The notes beneath the pieces are model-generated. The model worked only from the letters and a program-made list of their open reading frames with translations, had not been told where the DNA came from and searched no databases. From the NCBI RefSeq assembly GCF_036250675.1, contig NZ_CP109592.1:1612001-1676000 (forward strand): a stretch of DNA of 64,000 nucleotides, given 5' to 3'. The first letter of the stretch is position 1, and each line of letters begins with the position of its first letter. The DNA is from Streptomyces sp. NBC_01689 (lineage in GTDB: Bacteria > Actinomycetota > Actinomycetes > Streptomycetales > Streptomycetaceae). Both the position numbers and the translations under genes were made by a program. Positions 16,753 through 25,244 of the stretch are shown piece after piece.

Positions 16753-17517
16753 TCAGACGGGAAGTCTCGGCACGCTGTCGAGCAGGCGGCGGGTGTAGGG
16801 GTGCGCGGGGTCGCCCAACACCTGCTCGGTGTCGCCCTGTTCGACGATGTGGCCGCGTTCCAGTACGGCGGTCCGTTCACACAGGGCCGCGACGACCGAG
16901 AGGTCGTGGGAGACCATGACGATCGTGAGTCCTTGTTCCTGCTTGAGGTCGGCGAGCAGGTCGACGACCTTGACGCGGGTGGTGACGTCGAGCGCGCTGA
17001 CGGGCTCGTCGGCCAGCAGCACCCGCGGATGGCACACCGTGGCGCGGGCGATGGCGATCCGTTGCCGCTGCCCGCCGGAGAACTCGTGCGGGTAGCGGTC
17101 CGCCGCGTCGGCCGGCAGACCGACGCGTTCGAGGGCGGCCGCCGCCTTCGGCGCCGCGCCGGCCCGGCTGTCGATCCCCAGGGAGCGCAGCGGCTCCGCC
17201 ACGATGGCGCCGACCCGGCGGCGGGGGTCGAGTGAAGAGTAGGGGTCCTGGAAGACGCACTGGACACTGCTGCGGAAGCTGCGCAGCTGCCGCCGGTCGC
17301 GCGGGGACAGGTCGGCGCCGTCGAAGCGGACACTGCCCGCGGTGGGGCGGGAGAGACCGAGCAGCAGACGCAGCAGCGTCGTCTTGCCCGCGCCGGACTC
17401 GCCGACGAGGGCGAGGCTGTGCCCGGTCTCGACGGTGAGCGAGACGTCCTCGACCACGTTGGCCGCGCTCCCGCGGTGGCGCAGTGCCACATCCTTCAGT
17501 TCCAGTACGGGCGTCAC
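16753..17517 (-). CDS. Peptide ABC importer ATPase (DppF/OppF-like)
   Basis: 254 residues, last gene of the six-gene importer operon. Walker A GESGAGKTT, Q-loop, signature FSGGQRQR, Walker B VLLADEPVSALD and switch SHD are all present. The C-terminal segment contains the peptide-family PHEFSGG and HPYTRRLL motifs. The GTG at 17517 overlaps the stop of the upstream ATPase gene (GTGA), so translation is coupled; open sequence before it in the same frame is shadow of that gene. It pairs with the product of 17514-18314 to energise the permeases. Confidence 0.92.
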   Translation of the reverse strand: MTPVLELKDVALRHRGSAANVVEDVSLTVETGHSLALVGESGAGKTTLLRLLLGLSRPTAGSVRFDGADLSPRDRRQLRSFRSSVQCVFQDPYSSLDPRRRVGAIVAEPLRSLGIDSRAGAAPKAAAALERVGLPADAADRYPHEFSGGQRQRIAIARATVCHPRVLLADEPVSALDVTTRVKVVDLLADLKQEQGLTIVMVSHDLSVVAALCERTAVLERGHIVEQGDTEQVLGDPAHPYTRRLLDSVPRLPV

Positions 17518-18314
17518 CGCGCGCTCCTCAGGTCCAGGGCCGACTGCAGTCTGCGGGCGCTGGCCACGAGCGCTTGGGTGTACTCCTCGCGCGGCGAGCG
17601 GATGAGGGTGTGCACGGGTCCTTGCTCGACGGCCCGGCCGTCCTTCATCACCAGGGCACGGTCGGTCACCCTGGCCACGACGGCGAGGTCGTGGCTGACG
17701 AAGAGCACCGCCATCTCCCGTTCCCGCACGAGAGTGTCCAGGAGGTCGAGCATCTCGGCCTGTACGGACACGTCCAGCGCGGTGGTCGGCTCGTCGGCGA
17801 TCAGCAGTGCGGGTGAGCACGCCAGGGCCATGGCCAGGGCGACACGTTGCCGCTGTCCGCCGGACATCTCGTGCGGAAACGCGCGGGCGATCCGTTCGGG
17901 TTCCGGCAGCCGGACCTGTGCGAGGGCGTCCCGTACGGCGTCCCGCAGACCGGCTCCCCGCAGTCCGGTGTGCCTGCGGAGGGGTTCGGCGATCTGCCGG
18001 CCCACCCGCATCAGCGGGTCGAGCGCGGTGAGCGGTTCCTGGAAGACGACGGCGGCGTCCCGGCCGCGTACGGCGGTGAGTCTCTTCTCGCCGGCGCCCA
18101 CGATCTGGGTGCCCGCGAGTTCGATACCGCCGGTGACGGTCATGCCGTCGGGCAGCAGGCCGAGCACGGCGAGGGTGGTGAGCGACTTGCCGGAGCCCGA
18201 CTCGCCGATGAGACCGAGCCGTTCGCCGCTCGCCACGGTGAAGGAGAGGTCGTCGACCAGGGTCCGGCCGTCGGCGGCGGTGACGGTGAGGCCGCGTACG
18301 TCGAGGAGGGTCAT
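17514..18314 (-). CDS. Peptide ABC importer ATPase (DppD/OppD-like)
   Basis: 266 residues. Walker A GESGSGKS, signature MSGGQRQR, Walker B LLIADEPTTALD and switch SHD are all intact. The segment ERIARAFPHEMSGG and the late EEYTQALV stretch are typical of the DppD/OppD subfamily, although the C-terminal oligopeptide extension is short. The ATG at 18314 overlaps the stop of the preceding permease (ATGA). With the next ATPase it would form the nucleotide-binding heterodimer at the inner face of the membrane. Confidence 0.92.
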   Translation of the reverse strand: MTLLDVRGLTVTAADGRTLVDDLSFTVASGERLGLIGESGSGKSLTTLAVLGLLPDGMTVTGGIELAGTQIVGAGEKRLTAVRGRDAAVVFQEPLTALDPLMRVGRQIAEPLRRHTGLRGAGLRDAVRDALAQVRLPEPERIARAFPHEMSGGQRQRVALAMALACSPALLIADEPTTALDVSVQAEMLDLLDTLVREREMAVLFVSHDLAVVARVTDRALVMKDGRAVEQGPVHTLIRSPREEYTQALVASARRLQSALDLRSAR

Positions 18315-19189
18315 GTGCGCCTCCGGCGGGTCGCGGGGTCGAGGGCGTCCCGCACGCCGTCGGCGATGAGATTGACACCGATGACGAGCAGGACGAGCAG
18401 GATGCCGGGAGCGAGGGCTCCGGCGGGGGCCGTGGTGAAGGTGGCCTGCGCCTCCTGGAGCATGCGGCCCCACGAGGCGTTGGGCGGGGGCGCGCCCAGG
18501 CCCAGGTACGACAGGCCGGCCTCGGCCAGCACGGCGAGCCCGAACTGCAGGGCCAGGTTGACCACGAGGGTGGGCCAGATGTTGGGCAGGACGTGTCCGA
18601 GCACCGTACGCGGCCAGGAGGTCCCGGAGGTACGGGCGGCGGTGATGTAGTCCTGGGCCAGGACCCGCTTGACCAGGATGCGTACGAGGCGGGCGACGAC
18701 GGCGCTCTGCGCCAGCCCGATCGCGAGGATCGCGGAGCCGAGGGTCGCCGAGCGCGCGGCGACGATGAGCATCGCGAGCAGCAGCGTGGGGAAGGCGATC
18801 AGGATGTCGAGGAAAGCGGAGAGCGTGTCGTCGATCCAGCCCTGCGCGAACGCCGCGAGCACACCGAGGGTGACGCCGATGGCGGCGGCGAGCAGCACCG
18901 ATCCGAGGCCGGCCTCGACGGCGATCCGTGAGCCGGTCATGACCTGGGTGAACAGGTCGCGGCCGAGTTTGTCGGTGCCCAGGAGATGTCCCCCGCCGGG
19001 TCCGGCGAGCCGTCCGCCGGAGGTGTCGTCCGCCGAGTAGGGCAGCCAGAAGAGGGAGACGAGGGCGAGCAGCGCGATGAGTCCGGCGAGGACGCAGCCG
19101 ACGACGAGCGTGACGGAGCGGCCGAGGCGCTTGCGGCTCGGCGGCGCGTCCTGGGACAGCACCGGTCCGAGCACGTCGGACGGGGTCAT
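18311..19189 (-). CDS. Peptide ABC importer permease (DppC/OppC-like)
   Basis: 292 residues. An N-terminal cytoplasmic stretch and first helix (about 24-46) precede the LLGTDKLGRDLFTQVM motif that marks DppC-type permeases. The remaining five helices hold the BPD-type EAA-like loop (YITAARTSGTSWPRTVLGHV). The start is fixed by GGAGG six bases upstream and by the ATGA overlap with the preceding permease. The substrate could be a peptide, nickel or a related solute; the sequence does not tell. Confidence 0.92.
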   Translation of the reverse strand: MTPSDVLGPVLSQDAPPSRKRLGRSVTLVVGCVLAGLIALLALVSLFWLPYSADDTSGGRLAGPGGGHLLGTDKLGRDLFTQVMTGSRIAVEAGLGSVLLAAAIGVTLGVLAAFAQGWIDDTLSAFLDILIAFPTLLLAMLIVAARSATLGSAILAIGLAQSAVVARLVRILVKRVLAQDYITAARTSGTSWPRTVLGHVLPNIWPTLVVNLALQFGLAVLAEAGLSYLGLGAPPPNASWGRMLQEAQATFTTAPAGALAPGILLVLLVIGVNLIADGVRDALDPATRRRRT

Positions 19190-20151
19190 CGGGCACCTCC
19201 GGAGAGCCGTCCGCGCAGCCGCGGGTCCACGATCCGCTGGACGAGGTCGGCGGCGAAGCCGATGAGCAGGACGGCGAGGGTGGAGACGAACAGGACGGCC
19301 TGGATGACGGGGTAGTCGTGCTGGGCGATGCCGGTGGCGAGCATCGAGCCGAGACCCGGCAGCGCGTACACGGACTCCACGACGACGGCGCCGAGCAGGG
19401 TGGAGGCGAGTTCGATGGCGAGGACGGAGATCACCGGCACGGAGCTGTTGCGCAGTCCGTGCCGCCACATGGCCCGTCCGAACGACGATCCCAGGGCGCG
19501 GGCGGTGCGCAGGTAGTCGCTGTCGAGGACGTCGAGGGTGGCGGAGCGGACGTAGCGGATCAGCGAGGCGCTCATCACCAGGGCGATGGTGACGACGGGC
19601 AGCACCAGGGAGCGGACCGCCTCGGCGGGCTGGGACCAGCCGTCGGGCGGGAAGCCGCCTGCCGGGAGCCAGCCCGCGTTCAGCGCGAACACGGCGATGA
19701 GGATCATGCCGAGCCAGAACACCGGTATGGCGATGCCCAGTTGGGACACACCGCTGAGGAGCGCGCCGTACCAGGTGCGTCGCTTGTACGCGGCGACGAA
19801 CCCGGCGGGCACGGCGATGAGTACGGCGAGCACGAAGGCGGCCAGGGTCAGCGGGACGGTGACGTCGAGCCGGGAGGTGACCTCGGGGCCGACGGGCAGT
19901 GAGCTGACGAAGGACGTGCCGAGGTCGCCGTGGGCCAACTGCCCGAGCCAGTGGGTGAACTGCTCGGGCAGCGGCCGGTCGGACCCGATGGAGTGCCGTG
20001 CCGCGGCGATCTGTTCGGGGCTGGCGCCCACCGAGGTCAGCGCGTTGGCCGGGTCGCCCGGGAGCAGCCGCAGCAGGACGAACAGCACGACACTCGCCAG
20101 GGCCAACGACACGACGAGGAAGGCCAGTCGGCGCAGGAGATAGCGCGCCAT
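19186..20151 (-). CDS. Peptide ABC importer permease (DppB/OppB-like)
   Basis: 321 residues with the six-helix layout of the family. MARYLLRRLAFLVVSLALAS is the classic start, followed by the RLLPGDPA motif and a periplasm-side loop. The cytoplasmic coupling loop is YLRTARALGSSFGRAMWRHG. The ATG overlaps the last base of the binding-protein stop codon (TGATG). It forms the channel together with the DppC-like protein encoded next. Confidence 0.92.
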   Translation of the reverse strand: MARYLLRRLAFLVVSLALASVVLFVLLRLLPGDPANALTSVGASPEQIAAARHSIGSDRPLPEQFTHWLGQLAHGDLGTSFVSSLPVGPEVTSRLDVTVPLTLAAFVLAVLIAVPAGFVAAYKRRTWYGALLSGVSQLGIAIPVFWLGMILIAVFALNAGWLPAGGFPPDGWSQPAEAVRSLVLPVVTIALVMSASLIRYVRSATLDVLDSDYLRTARALGSSFGRAMWRHGLRNSSVPVISVLAIELASTLLGAVVVESVYALPGLGSMLATGIAQHDYPVIQAVLFVSTLAVLLIGFAADLVQRIVDPRLRGRLSGGAR

Positions 20152-21674
20152 CAGCCCTTCTTCTTGATGTCGTAGGCGTAGAACTGCGAGTTGAGGCCGT
20201 TGAGCGGGTAGTCCGAGAGCTTGCTGCTCGCGACGACGATCTGCGGGTAGAGGTACAGCCAGTCGCTGGCCGCGTCCTGGGCGGTCTTCTCGTTGACCTT
20301 CTTCAGCAGTGCGGTCTGCTCGGCGGTGGTGGAGGCCTCTTCGGCCTGCTCGACCCACTGGGTGACCTGCTTGTCGTCGTAGCCCCAGTAGAAGTCGGGG
20401 TTGCCGTACCAGACGAGGTCACGGTCGTTGACGTGCTCCTGGAGCGTGGCCGTGAAGTCGTGGTTCTTGTAGACCTTCGTGTACCACTCGTCGGGCGTGA
20501 TCGTGTTGATCTTGACGGTGATGCCGACCTTGGCGAGCTGGGACTTGATGAAGGTCGCGGCGGTGGGGTGCGGGTCGTAGTTCGGGGTGTCGAGGGTGAA
20601 GGTGAAGCCCTTGGCGTACCCGGCGTCGGCGAGCAGCTGCTTGGCGTGCGCCGGGTCGTAGGCGTTGACCTTGGTGAGGTCCTCGTACCAGGGGTCGGTG
20701 GGCGGCACCATCGATCCGATGAGCTTTCCGTAGCCGGCCCAGACCGACTCCAGCAGCTTCTTGTCGTCGATGGCGGCGGACACGGCCTGGCGCACCTTGA
20801 CGTCGGTGAAGGGCTTGGCCTTGTCGTTGAAGGCCAGCAGCAGCTTGGTGGTGGAGTTGCCGTCGTTGACCTTGTAGTTCTGGTTGCTCTTGAACTGGTC
20901 CAGGGCGTCGGGCGACTGCTCGCTGGTGACCACGTCGACGGCGTTGGTCAGCAGCGCGTTGTTCAGTGCCGTGGCGTCCTTGTAGTAGTGGAAGACGACT
21001 TTCTGGTTGCCGGCGGCGCGGCCCCAGTATCCGGCGTAGCGGTCGAGACCGAGGGCGGAGCCGCGGGTCCACTTGTCCAGCTTGTAGGGGCCGGTGCCGT
21101 CCTCGGTCGTCTTCAGGTTCTTGGCCTGGGAGTTGATGATCCAGACGTAGGAGAGGTTGTAGACGAAGGAGATCGACTTCTTGGACAGCGTGACCTTGAC
21201 GGTCCGCGCGTCCGGAGTGGCGATGTCCTTGACGACCTCGAGGTTGCTCTTGCGCGCGGACTGGGAGTCGTCGGCGAGCACCTTCTGCAGGCTGTACTTG
21301 ACGTCCTGGCTGGTGAACGCCTTGCCGCTGTGGAACTTCACGCCGTCGCGCAGCGTGAACGTGTACGTGAGCCCGTCGCCGCTGACCTTGTAGTCCCGGG
21401 CGAGGAGCTTCTCCACCTTGCCGTCGTCGGTGAGCTTGAACAGACCTTCGTAGACGTTGCCGTTGAGGGCTTCGGTGACGCCCTGTCCGCCGCCCGCGGT
21501 GTTGTCGAGGTTCTGCGGCTCGTAGAGGGAGCCGATGTTGACGGTGGCGTTCTTGTCGTAGGACCCGCCGGCCGTGGCACCGCCGCCCGTGCCGGAGCCG
21601 CCGCAGGCGGTCAGGGCCAGGACGAGAGTGGCCGCCGTCGCGGTGCCGTACAGGGACGTCTTCTTGATGCTCAT
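20151..21674 (-). CDS. Peptide-type ABC solute-binding lipoprotein
   Basis: 507 residues, family 5 extracellular solute-binding protein. A lipoprotein signal (lipobox LTAC-GGS, Cys near residue 23) anchors it to the outside of the membrane. The family signature region lies early (GVTEALNGNVYEGLFKLTDD), followed by DYKVSGDGLTYTFTLRDGVKFH. The length and full C-terminus look intact. It delivers substrate to the two permeases encoded directly downstream. It follows the DUF1684 gene by 45 bases. Confidence 0.93.
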   Translation of the reverse strand: MSIKKTSLYGTATAATLVLALTACGGSGTGGGATAGGSYDKNATVNIGSLYEPQNLDNTAGGGQGVTEALNGNVYEGLFKLTDDGKVEKLLARDYKVSGDGLTYTFTLRDGVKFHSGKAFTSQDVKYSLQKVLADDSQSARKSNLEVVKDIATPDARTVKVTLSKKSISFVYNLSYVWIINSQAKNLKTTEDGTGPYKLDKWTRGSALGLDRYAGYWGRAAGNQKVVFHYYKDATALNNALLTNAVDVVTSEQSPDALDQFKSNQNYKVNDGNSTTKLLLAFNDKAKPFTDVKVRQAVSAAIDDKKLLESVWAGYGKLIGSMVPPTDPWYEDLTKVNAYDPAHAKQLLADAGYAKGFTFTLDTPNYDPHPTAATFIKSQLAKVGITVKINTITPDEWYTKVYKNHDFTATLQEHVNDRDLVWYGNPDFYWGYDDKQVTQWVEQAEEASTTAEQTALLKKVNEKTAQDAASDWLYLYPQIVVASSKLSDYPLNGLNSQFYAYDIKKKG

Positions 21675-21719
21675 GGTGAGGGTGCGCTTTCGTGCTGCGG
21701 TGCGGGAGGCTGGGGGCGA

Positions 21720-22463
21720 TCAGTGCTGCGCGGAGGAGCCGGCGCGGAGGACGGGAAGCTTCTCGCCCGCCTCGACGGGCAGGTGGAAGCGGTTCTGCCG
21801 CGGCGGCATCGGACAGTTGTACTGATCCGAGAACCCGCAGGGCGGTACGAAGGCCCGGTTGAAGTCGAGCAGGACGCGGTGCTCGTCCTCCGTGCGCCGG
21901 ACGAAGAGGAAGCGGCCGGCTCCGTACGTGGTGTCCCCGTTGGTGGGGTCGCCGAAGACGAGGAGCAGGGTGCCGTCGTCGTCGAAGGCGCTGAGGGTGT
22001 AGTCGCGGCCGTCGACGGTGAGGGTGATGTCGCCGGGCACGACCAGATCGCGGGTGCCCCCGTTGTCCCTCAGGTGCTCGAAGGAGACCCGCCGGGCGCC
22101 GGAGACGGGCGTGTACGTCGCGTGGAGCACCCAGGACGGGTCGTAGGCGAAGGCGTCCACCCGGTCGAAGGCGCGGATGGCGGGCGCGTCGGCGTCCCAG
22201 AAACGCAGGCCGTCCTCGATCCCGCCGGTGACGAGGTCCGTCCGGCTCAGCGTGGTGACCGTGACGGTGTCCGGCTGACCGGCCCGCGCCTGCTCGGCGT
22301 CCGGCCGGGTGCCGGCGGGGAGCCAGCGGGTCTCGACGAGGGCGAGGTTCCCGGACGCCGAGGTGAGGGCCCGATGACGTTCGGCGCGCCAGGCGTGCCA
22401 CTGCCCGACGGCGTCGGCTGCGGGCTGTTCGGCGATGGGGTGGGGCACGGCGGACTCATTCAC
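21720..22463 (-). CDS. DUF1684 protein leading the peptide-importer operon
   Basis: 247 residues from a GTG at 22463. The C-terminal block FVPPCGFSDQYNCPMPPRQN is the hallmark of DUF1684, with two Cys that could bind metal or pair. The start is uncertain: the frame is open to 22559, but the promoter (-35/-10 at 22531-22559) lies inside that stretch, so translation must begin downstream. No strong ribosome site is visible. DUF1684 proteins have no known activity; being first in the operon suggests a role in processing the imported solute. There is no signal peptide. Confidence 0.82.
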   Translation of the reverse strand: MNESAVPHPIAEQPAADAVGQWHAWRAERHRALTSASGNLALVETRWLPAGTRPDAEQARAGQPDTVTVTTLSRTDLVTGGIEDGLRFWDADAPAIRAFDRVDAFAYDPSWVLHATYTPVSGARRVSFEHLRDNGGTRDLVVPGDITLTVDGRDYTLSAFDDDGTLLLVFGDPTNGDTTYGAGRFLFVRRTEDEHRVLLDFNRAFVPPCGFSDQYNCPMPPRQNRFHLPVEAGEKLPVLRAGSSAQH

Positions 22464-22880
22464 TCGGGCGGGGTGGCGGCCTCGCGCCGCGGGGGTCCCG
22501 CCACGCACATGTATGGCCAAAGCAACTTCTTTATCATCCATAAGAGGATCTAATGTCAAATGCCAGAGTCACATGGTGAGACGACCCCGGTGTGACGTTT
22601 CCCCCAGGCCGGCCGGACTCGACCCGGTGACTGGCCGTGGGGGCGTCCCGCACAGGGGTGCGCCCAGGACCGACAGGATCGGCACCGGTCGCCGTACCCG
22701 CAGGATCAGTCCCGCCCGACGCACCGGTAAGACCGAGACCCGCCTCGCCGGACCGGGCGGGGCGGGTATCGGCTGTTCGAGGCCCGCCCGGGCCTCGGGC
22801 GGACTGAGGCAGCCCGGGCGGCCGGAGCTGCCAGGGGCATCCGGGGCACCGGGATGCGGGGGCGACGGAGCGGCCCAGGG
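22464..22880. other. Intergenic region with operon promoter
   Basis: 417 bases holding the DUF1684-importer promoter and its unusually AT-rich surround (about 22505-22570). From 22570 to 22880 the sequence returns to high GC without a supported gene or motif. Confidence 0.4.
22531..22559 (-). promoter_or_regulatory. Promoter of the DUF1684-peptide importer operon
   Basis: On the minus strand TTGACA (perfect -35, revcomp of 22554-22559), a 17-base spacer and TGATAA (-10, 22531-22536). The best vegetative-type promoter in the window, set in an AT-rich island. An imperfect inverted repeat, CTTTAT-N5-ATAAG (about 22529-22544), overlaps the -10 and could be an operator. Confidence 0.65.
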
Positions 22881-23570
22881 TCACCCCAGGTCGAGGAGCT
22901 CCTCGTAGAAGCCGCCGAAGCCGCGCTCGCGGTCGACGAGGTGGATCTCCAGGATCCAGTGGCAGACACGTCCCGCGCGGTCGGGACGCCGGAGCCGGGT
23001 GTCGTTCCCCGGGGCGATGTACGACTCGATGTCCGCGCCGTCGATCTTCTCGTGCGGGAACTCACCCACCGGATGTCCGGCGTGCCACCCGCCCAGGTCC
23101 CATCCGCGTCCCGCGGCCAGGCGCCCGATCTCGTTGTGCAGGCGGGCGCCGGTGATGTCCGGGTCGGCCTCGAAGGCGCGCCGGCCTGCGGCGAAGACCT
23201 CGGCGAGGTCGTCGCGCAGCCGGTGCTTGACGGGGTCGTCACCGAGGACGAAGGTGCGGCCGAAGTCGGCCTCCCACTCCTCGAAGATCGGCCCGAAGTC
23301 GGCGAAGGCGATGTCGTCCCGGCCGATGACCCGGTCCGGGGGATTCTCCCGGTACGGGTGGAGGGTGTTCGGTCCCGAGCGGACGATGCGCTTGTGCCAG
23401 TGGCGCGTCGGGCCGAACAGGTCGTTCGCCAGGTCGCGGATCCGGTCGCTGACGGCCCGCTCCCCCTCGCCCGGCGCGACGAGACCCCTGGCCTCGATCT
23501 CGGCGAAGAGCGCGGCCGCCTTGGCCTGGGCGTCCAGCAGTCGTGCGGCACGGGTGGTCTCGTCGGTCAC
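22881..23570 (-). CDS. M24-family metallopeptidase-like protein (Xaa-Pro peptidase-like)
   Basis: 229 residues from a GTG preceded by GGGGGAG. The pita-bread fold ligands can be placed: Asp in AFADFGPIFEEWEADFGRTF, His in GWHAGHPVGEF, Glu in ILEIHL and Glu in GFYEELLDL. The protein lacks the N-terminal domain of full-length aminopeptidases P and is short for the family. It may be a peptidase or a related amidinohydrolase-like enzyme; only the fold is reasonably certain. Cytoplasmic. The 15-bp repeats at 23612-23656 lie in its upstream region. Confidence 0.75.
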   Translation of the reverse strand: MTDETTRAARLLDAQAKAAALFAEIEARGLVAPGEGERAVSDRIRDLANDLFGPTRHWHKRIVRSGPNTLHPYRENPPDRVIGRDDIAFADFGPIFEEWEADFGRTFVLGDDPVKHRLRDDLAEVFAAGRRAFEADPDITGARLHNEIGRLAAGRGWDLGGWHAGHPVGEFPHEKIDGADIESYIAPGNDTRLRRPDRAGRVCHWILEIHLVDRERGFGGFYEELLDLG

Positions 23571-23611
23571 GTCTCCCCCATCGTCGTGCGTCCCGTCGTC
23601 TTGTTTCCCAC

Positions 23612-23656
23612 AGACGTGCGTCCCGTGGACGTGCGTCCCGGAGACGTGCGTCCTGT
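23612..23656. repeat. 15-bp tandem repeat (3 copies) upstream of the M24 gene
   Basis: Three near-identical copies of RGACGTGCGTCCYGK, with a further related copy at 23582-23596. They lie 42-86 bases upstream of the GTG of the M24 gene, in what should be its leader or promoter. Confidence 0.7.
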
Positions 23657-23787
23657 CGTCGTGGCCTCGGACTCCACCAGGACCGATCATGACGGTACCC
23701 GGCGCATGCCGCGGTCGGGCCTCCGGAAAGGGCGCCGTGGCCACCGGACACCCGACAGGCCGCGGCGACCCAGCCGGCACGGGCCGC

Positions 23788-25071
23788 TCAGCAGGTGCGG
23801 ACGGCACGGGCCAGGAAGTGCGCGGCGGCGTCCTCGTAGCGGTCCAGCTGCCAGCCGCTGCCGTCGAGCAGGGGACGGAGGTTCGGCTCGCCCAGCGGGT
23901 CGTCGGGGCTCAGCGGGCGGCCGTGACGGCGGGCGCGTTCGACGCGGCCCGAGGGATGGAAGAGGAGCAGCGCTCCGCCCGGCGCGGTGACCCGCGCCCA
24001 TTCGCGCAGGGCGGTGATCGGGTCGGGGAGGTGGTCGAGCAGCCCGGCGGTGAAGATCCCGTCCACCGCGCCGGCCGGGAGAGGCAGGCGGTGGCAGTCG
24101 GCGAGCAGCAGACCGGCCTGGCCGGCCCGGCCCTCGCGGGCCGCGGTCACCAGCATGGCCGACGTGACGTCCACGCCCAGCACCGTCCCCTTGTCACCCA
24201 CCTCGGCGCGCAGCGCCGGCAGGGCGCGTCCGGTGCCGCAGCCGAGGTCGAGAGCCGTCTGGCCGGGGCTCAGACCCATACGGGCGACGGCCGCCTCGTA
24301 GCGCGGGCCGTCGGCGGCGAAGCGTGCCTCCCAGGCGGCCGCCTTCGGGGTGAAGAAGGCCCGGGTCGCGGTGTGTTCGGCCCGTGCGGCGACCAGCTCC
24401 GCGAACCGGCCGAACACCCGGTCCCGGTGCGGAGCCAGCGCGGCCAGCTCGGCGGGCGCGTCCTCCAGCAGGCCGGGAGCGGTCGCGGCCTCCTCCGGGA
24501 ACGCGGCCGCGAACGCGTCCACGGCCGCCTCGTCGGCCTCCAGGTGGAACTGGAGGCCCCAGGCGGCCCCGCCCACCCGGAAGGCCTGCGCCGGATACCG
24601 CTCGCAGGACGCCAACGGCACCGACCCGGGCGGCAGTTCCATGGTGTCGGCATGCCAGTGGAGCACCCGCAGCCGCTCGGGCGCTCCCGCGAACAGGGGG
24701 TCGCGGGCCGCCGCCGGACGCGTCCGTACCTCGCCCCAGCCCACCTGTGCGCCGGATCCCGTACGCGCCGTGCCGCCCGCCGCGACCGCCAGCAGCTGCG
24801 CGCCCAGGCACACCCCGAGCACCGGCACCTCGGCGGCCAAGGCCGCGCGCAGCAGGGCGAGTTCGGCTTCCCGGGTGGGAAATCCGGCATCGCTGTACGC
24901 GGCCATCGGGCCCCCCATCACGACCAGCGCCTCGACCCCGGCCAGGTTCTCCGGCAGCGGATCCCCCGCCGACACCCGGCAGGGGCGCATCCGGAGCCCC
25001 GCGGCGGCCAGCGCCTCGCCCACCGCGTACGGGCCTTCCTCCCGCACGTGCTGCACCACCAGAACACCCAC
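23788..25071 (-). CDS. Fusion of class I glutamine amidotransferase and SAM methyltransferase
   Basis: 427 residues from a GTG. Residues 1-235 are a class I glutamine amidotransferase-like domain: nucleophile Cys88 in GVCLGAQ and the His-x-Glu pair in LQFHLEA (His176, Glu178), a full catalytic triad. Residues 240-427 are a class I methyltransferase: motif I DLGCGTGRALP (about 275-285), motif II GVDVTSAM, and LLDHLPDPITALREWARV as the post-II/IV region. There is no stop or frameshift between the halves. I know of no described enzyme with this pairing; ammonia transfer or gamma-glutamyl hydrolysis coupled to methylation is speculation. A -10-like TGTAAT on the minus strand lies at 25116-25121. 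Confidence 0.85.
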   Translation of the reverse strand: MGVLVVQHVREEGPYAVGEALAAAGLRMRPCRVSAGDPLPENLAGVEALVVMGGPMAAYSDAGFPTREAELALLRAALAAEVPVLGVCLGAQLLAVAAGGTARTGSGAQVGWGEVRTRPAAARDPLFAGAPERLRVLHWHADTMELPPGSVPLASCERYPAQAFRVGGAAWGLQFHLEADEAAVDAFAAAFPEEAATAPGLLEDAPAELAALAPHRDRVFGRFAELVAARAEHTATRAFFTPKAAAWEARFAADGPRYEAAVARMGLSPGQTALDLGCGTGRALPALRAEVGDKGTVLGVDVTSAMLVTAAREGRAGQAGLLLADCHRLPLPAGAVDGIFTAGLLDHLPDPITALREWARVTAPGGALLLFHPSGRVERARRHGRPLSPDDPLGEPNLRPLLDGSGWQLDRYEDAAAHFLARAVRTC

Positions 25072-25244
25072 AGCCTCGCCCCCATCAGTCAGCAGATACG
25101 ACCCGGATCGCGGTGATTACACCGTACTTGCGAGCCGATGCGCACATATTGCCTCGCACTAGCTGCCGGAGTGACGCCGCGTCCCATGGGTTCCGCCGTA
25201 CGCCTCACGTCGGCCGCCTCCGGCCGGCGTCGGGGTGTCCCTGG

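Noticed and set aside
22464..22559. Upstream start of the DUF1684 protein at 22559
   Set aside because: That ATG lies within the -35 region of the operon promoter, so it would not be transcribed.
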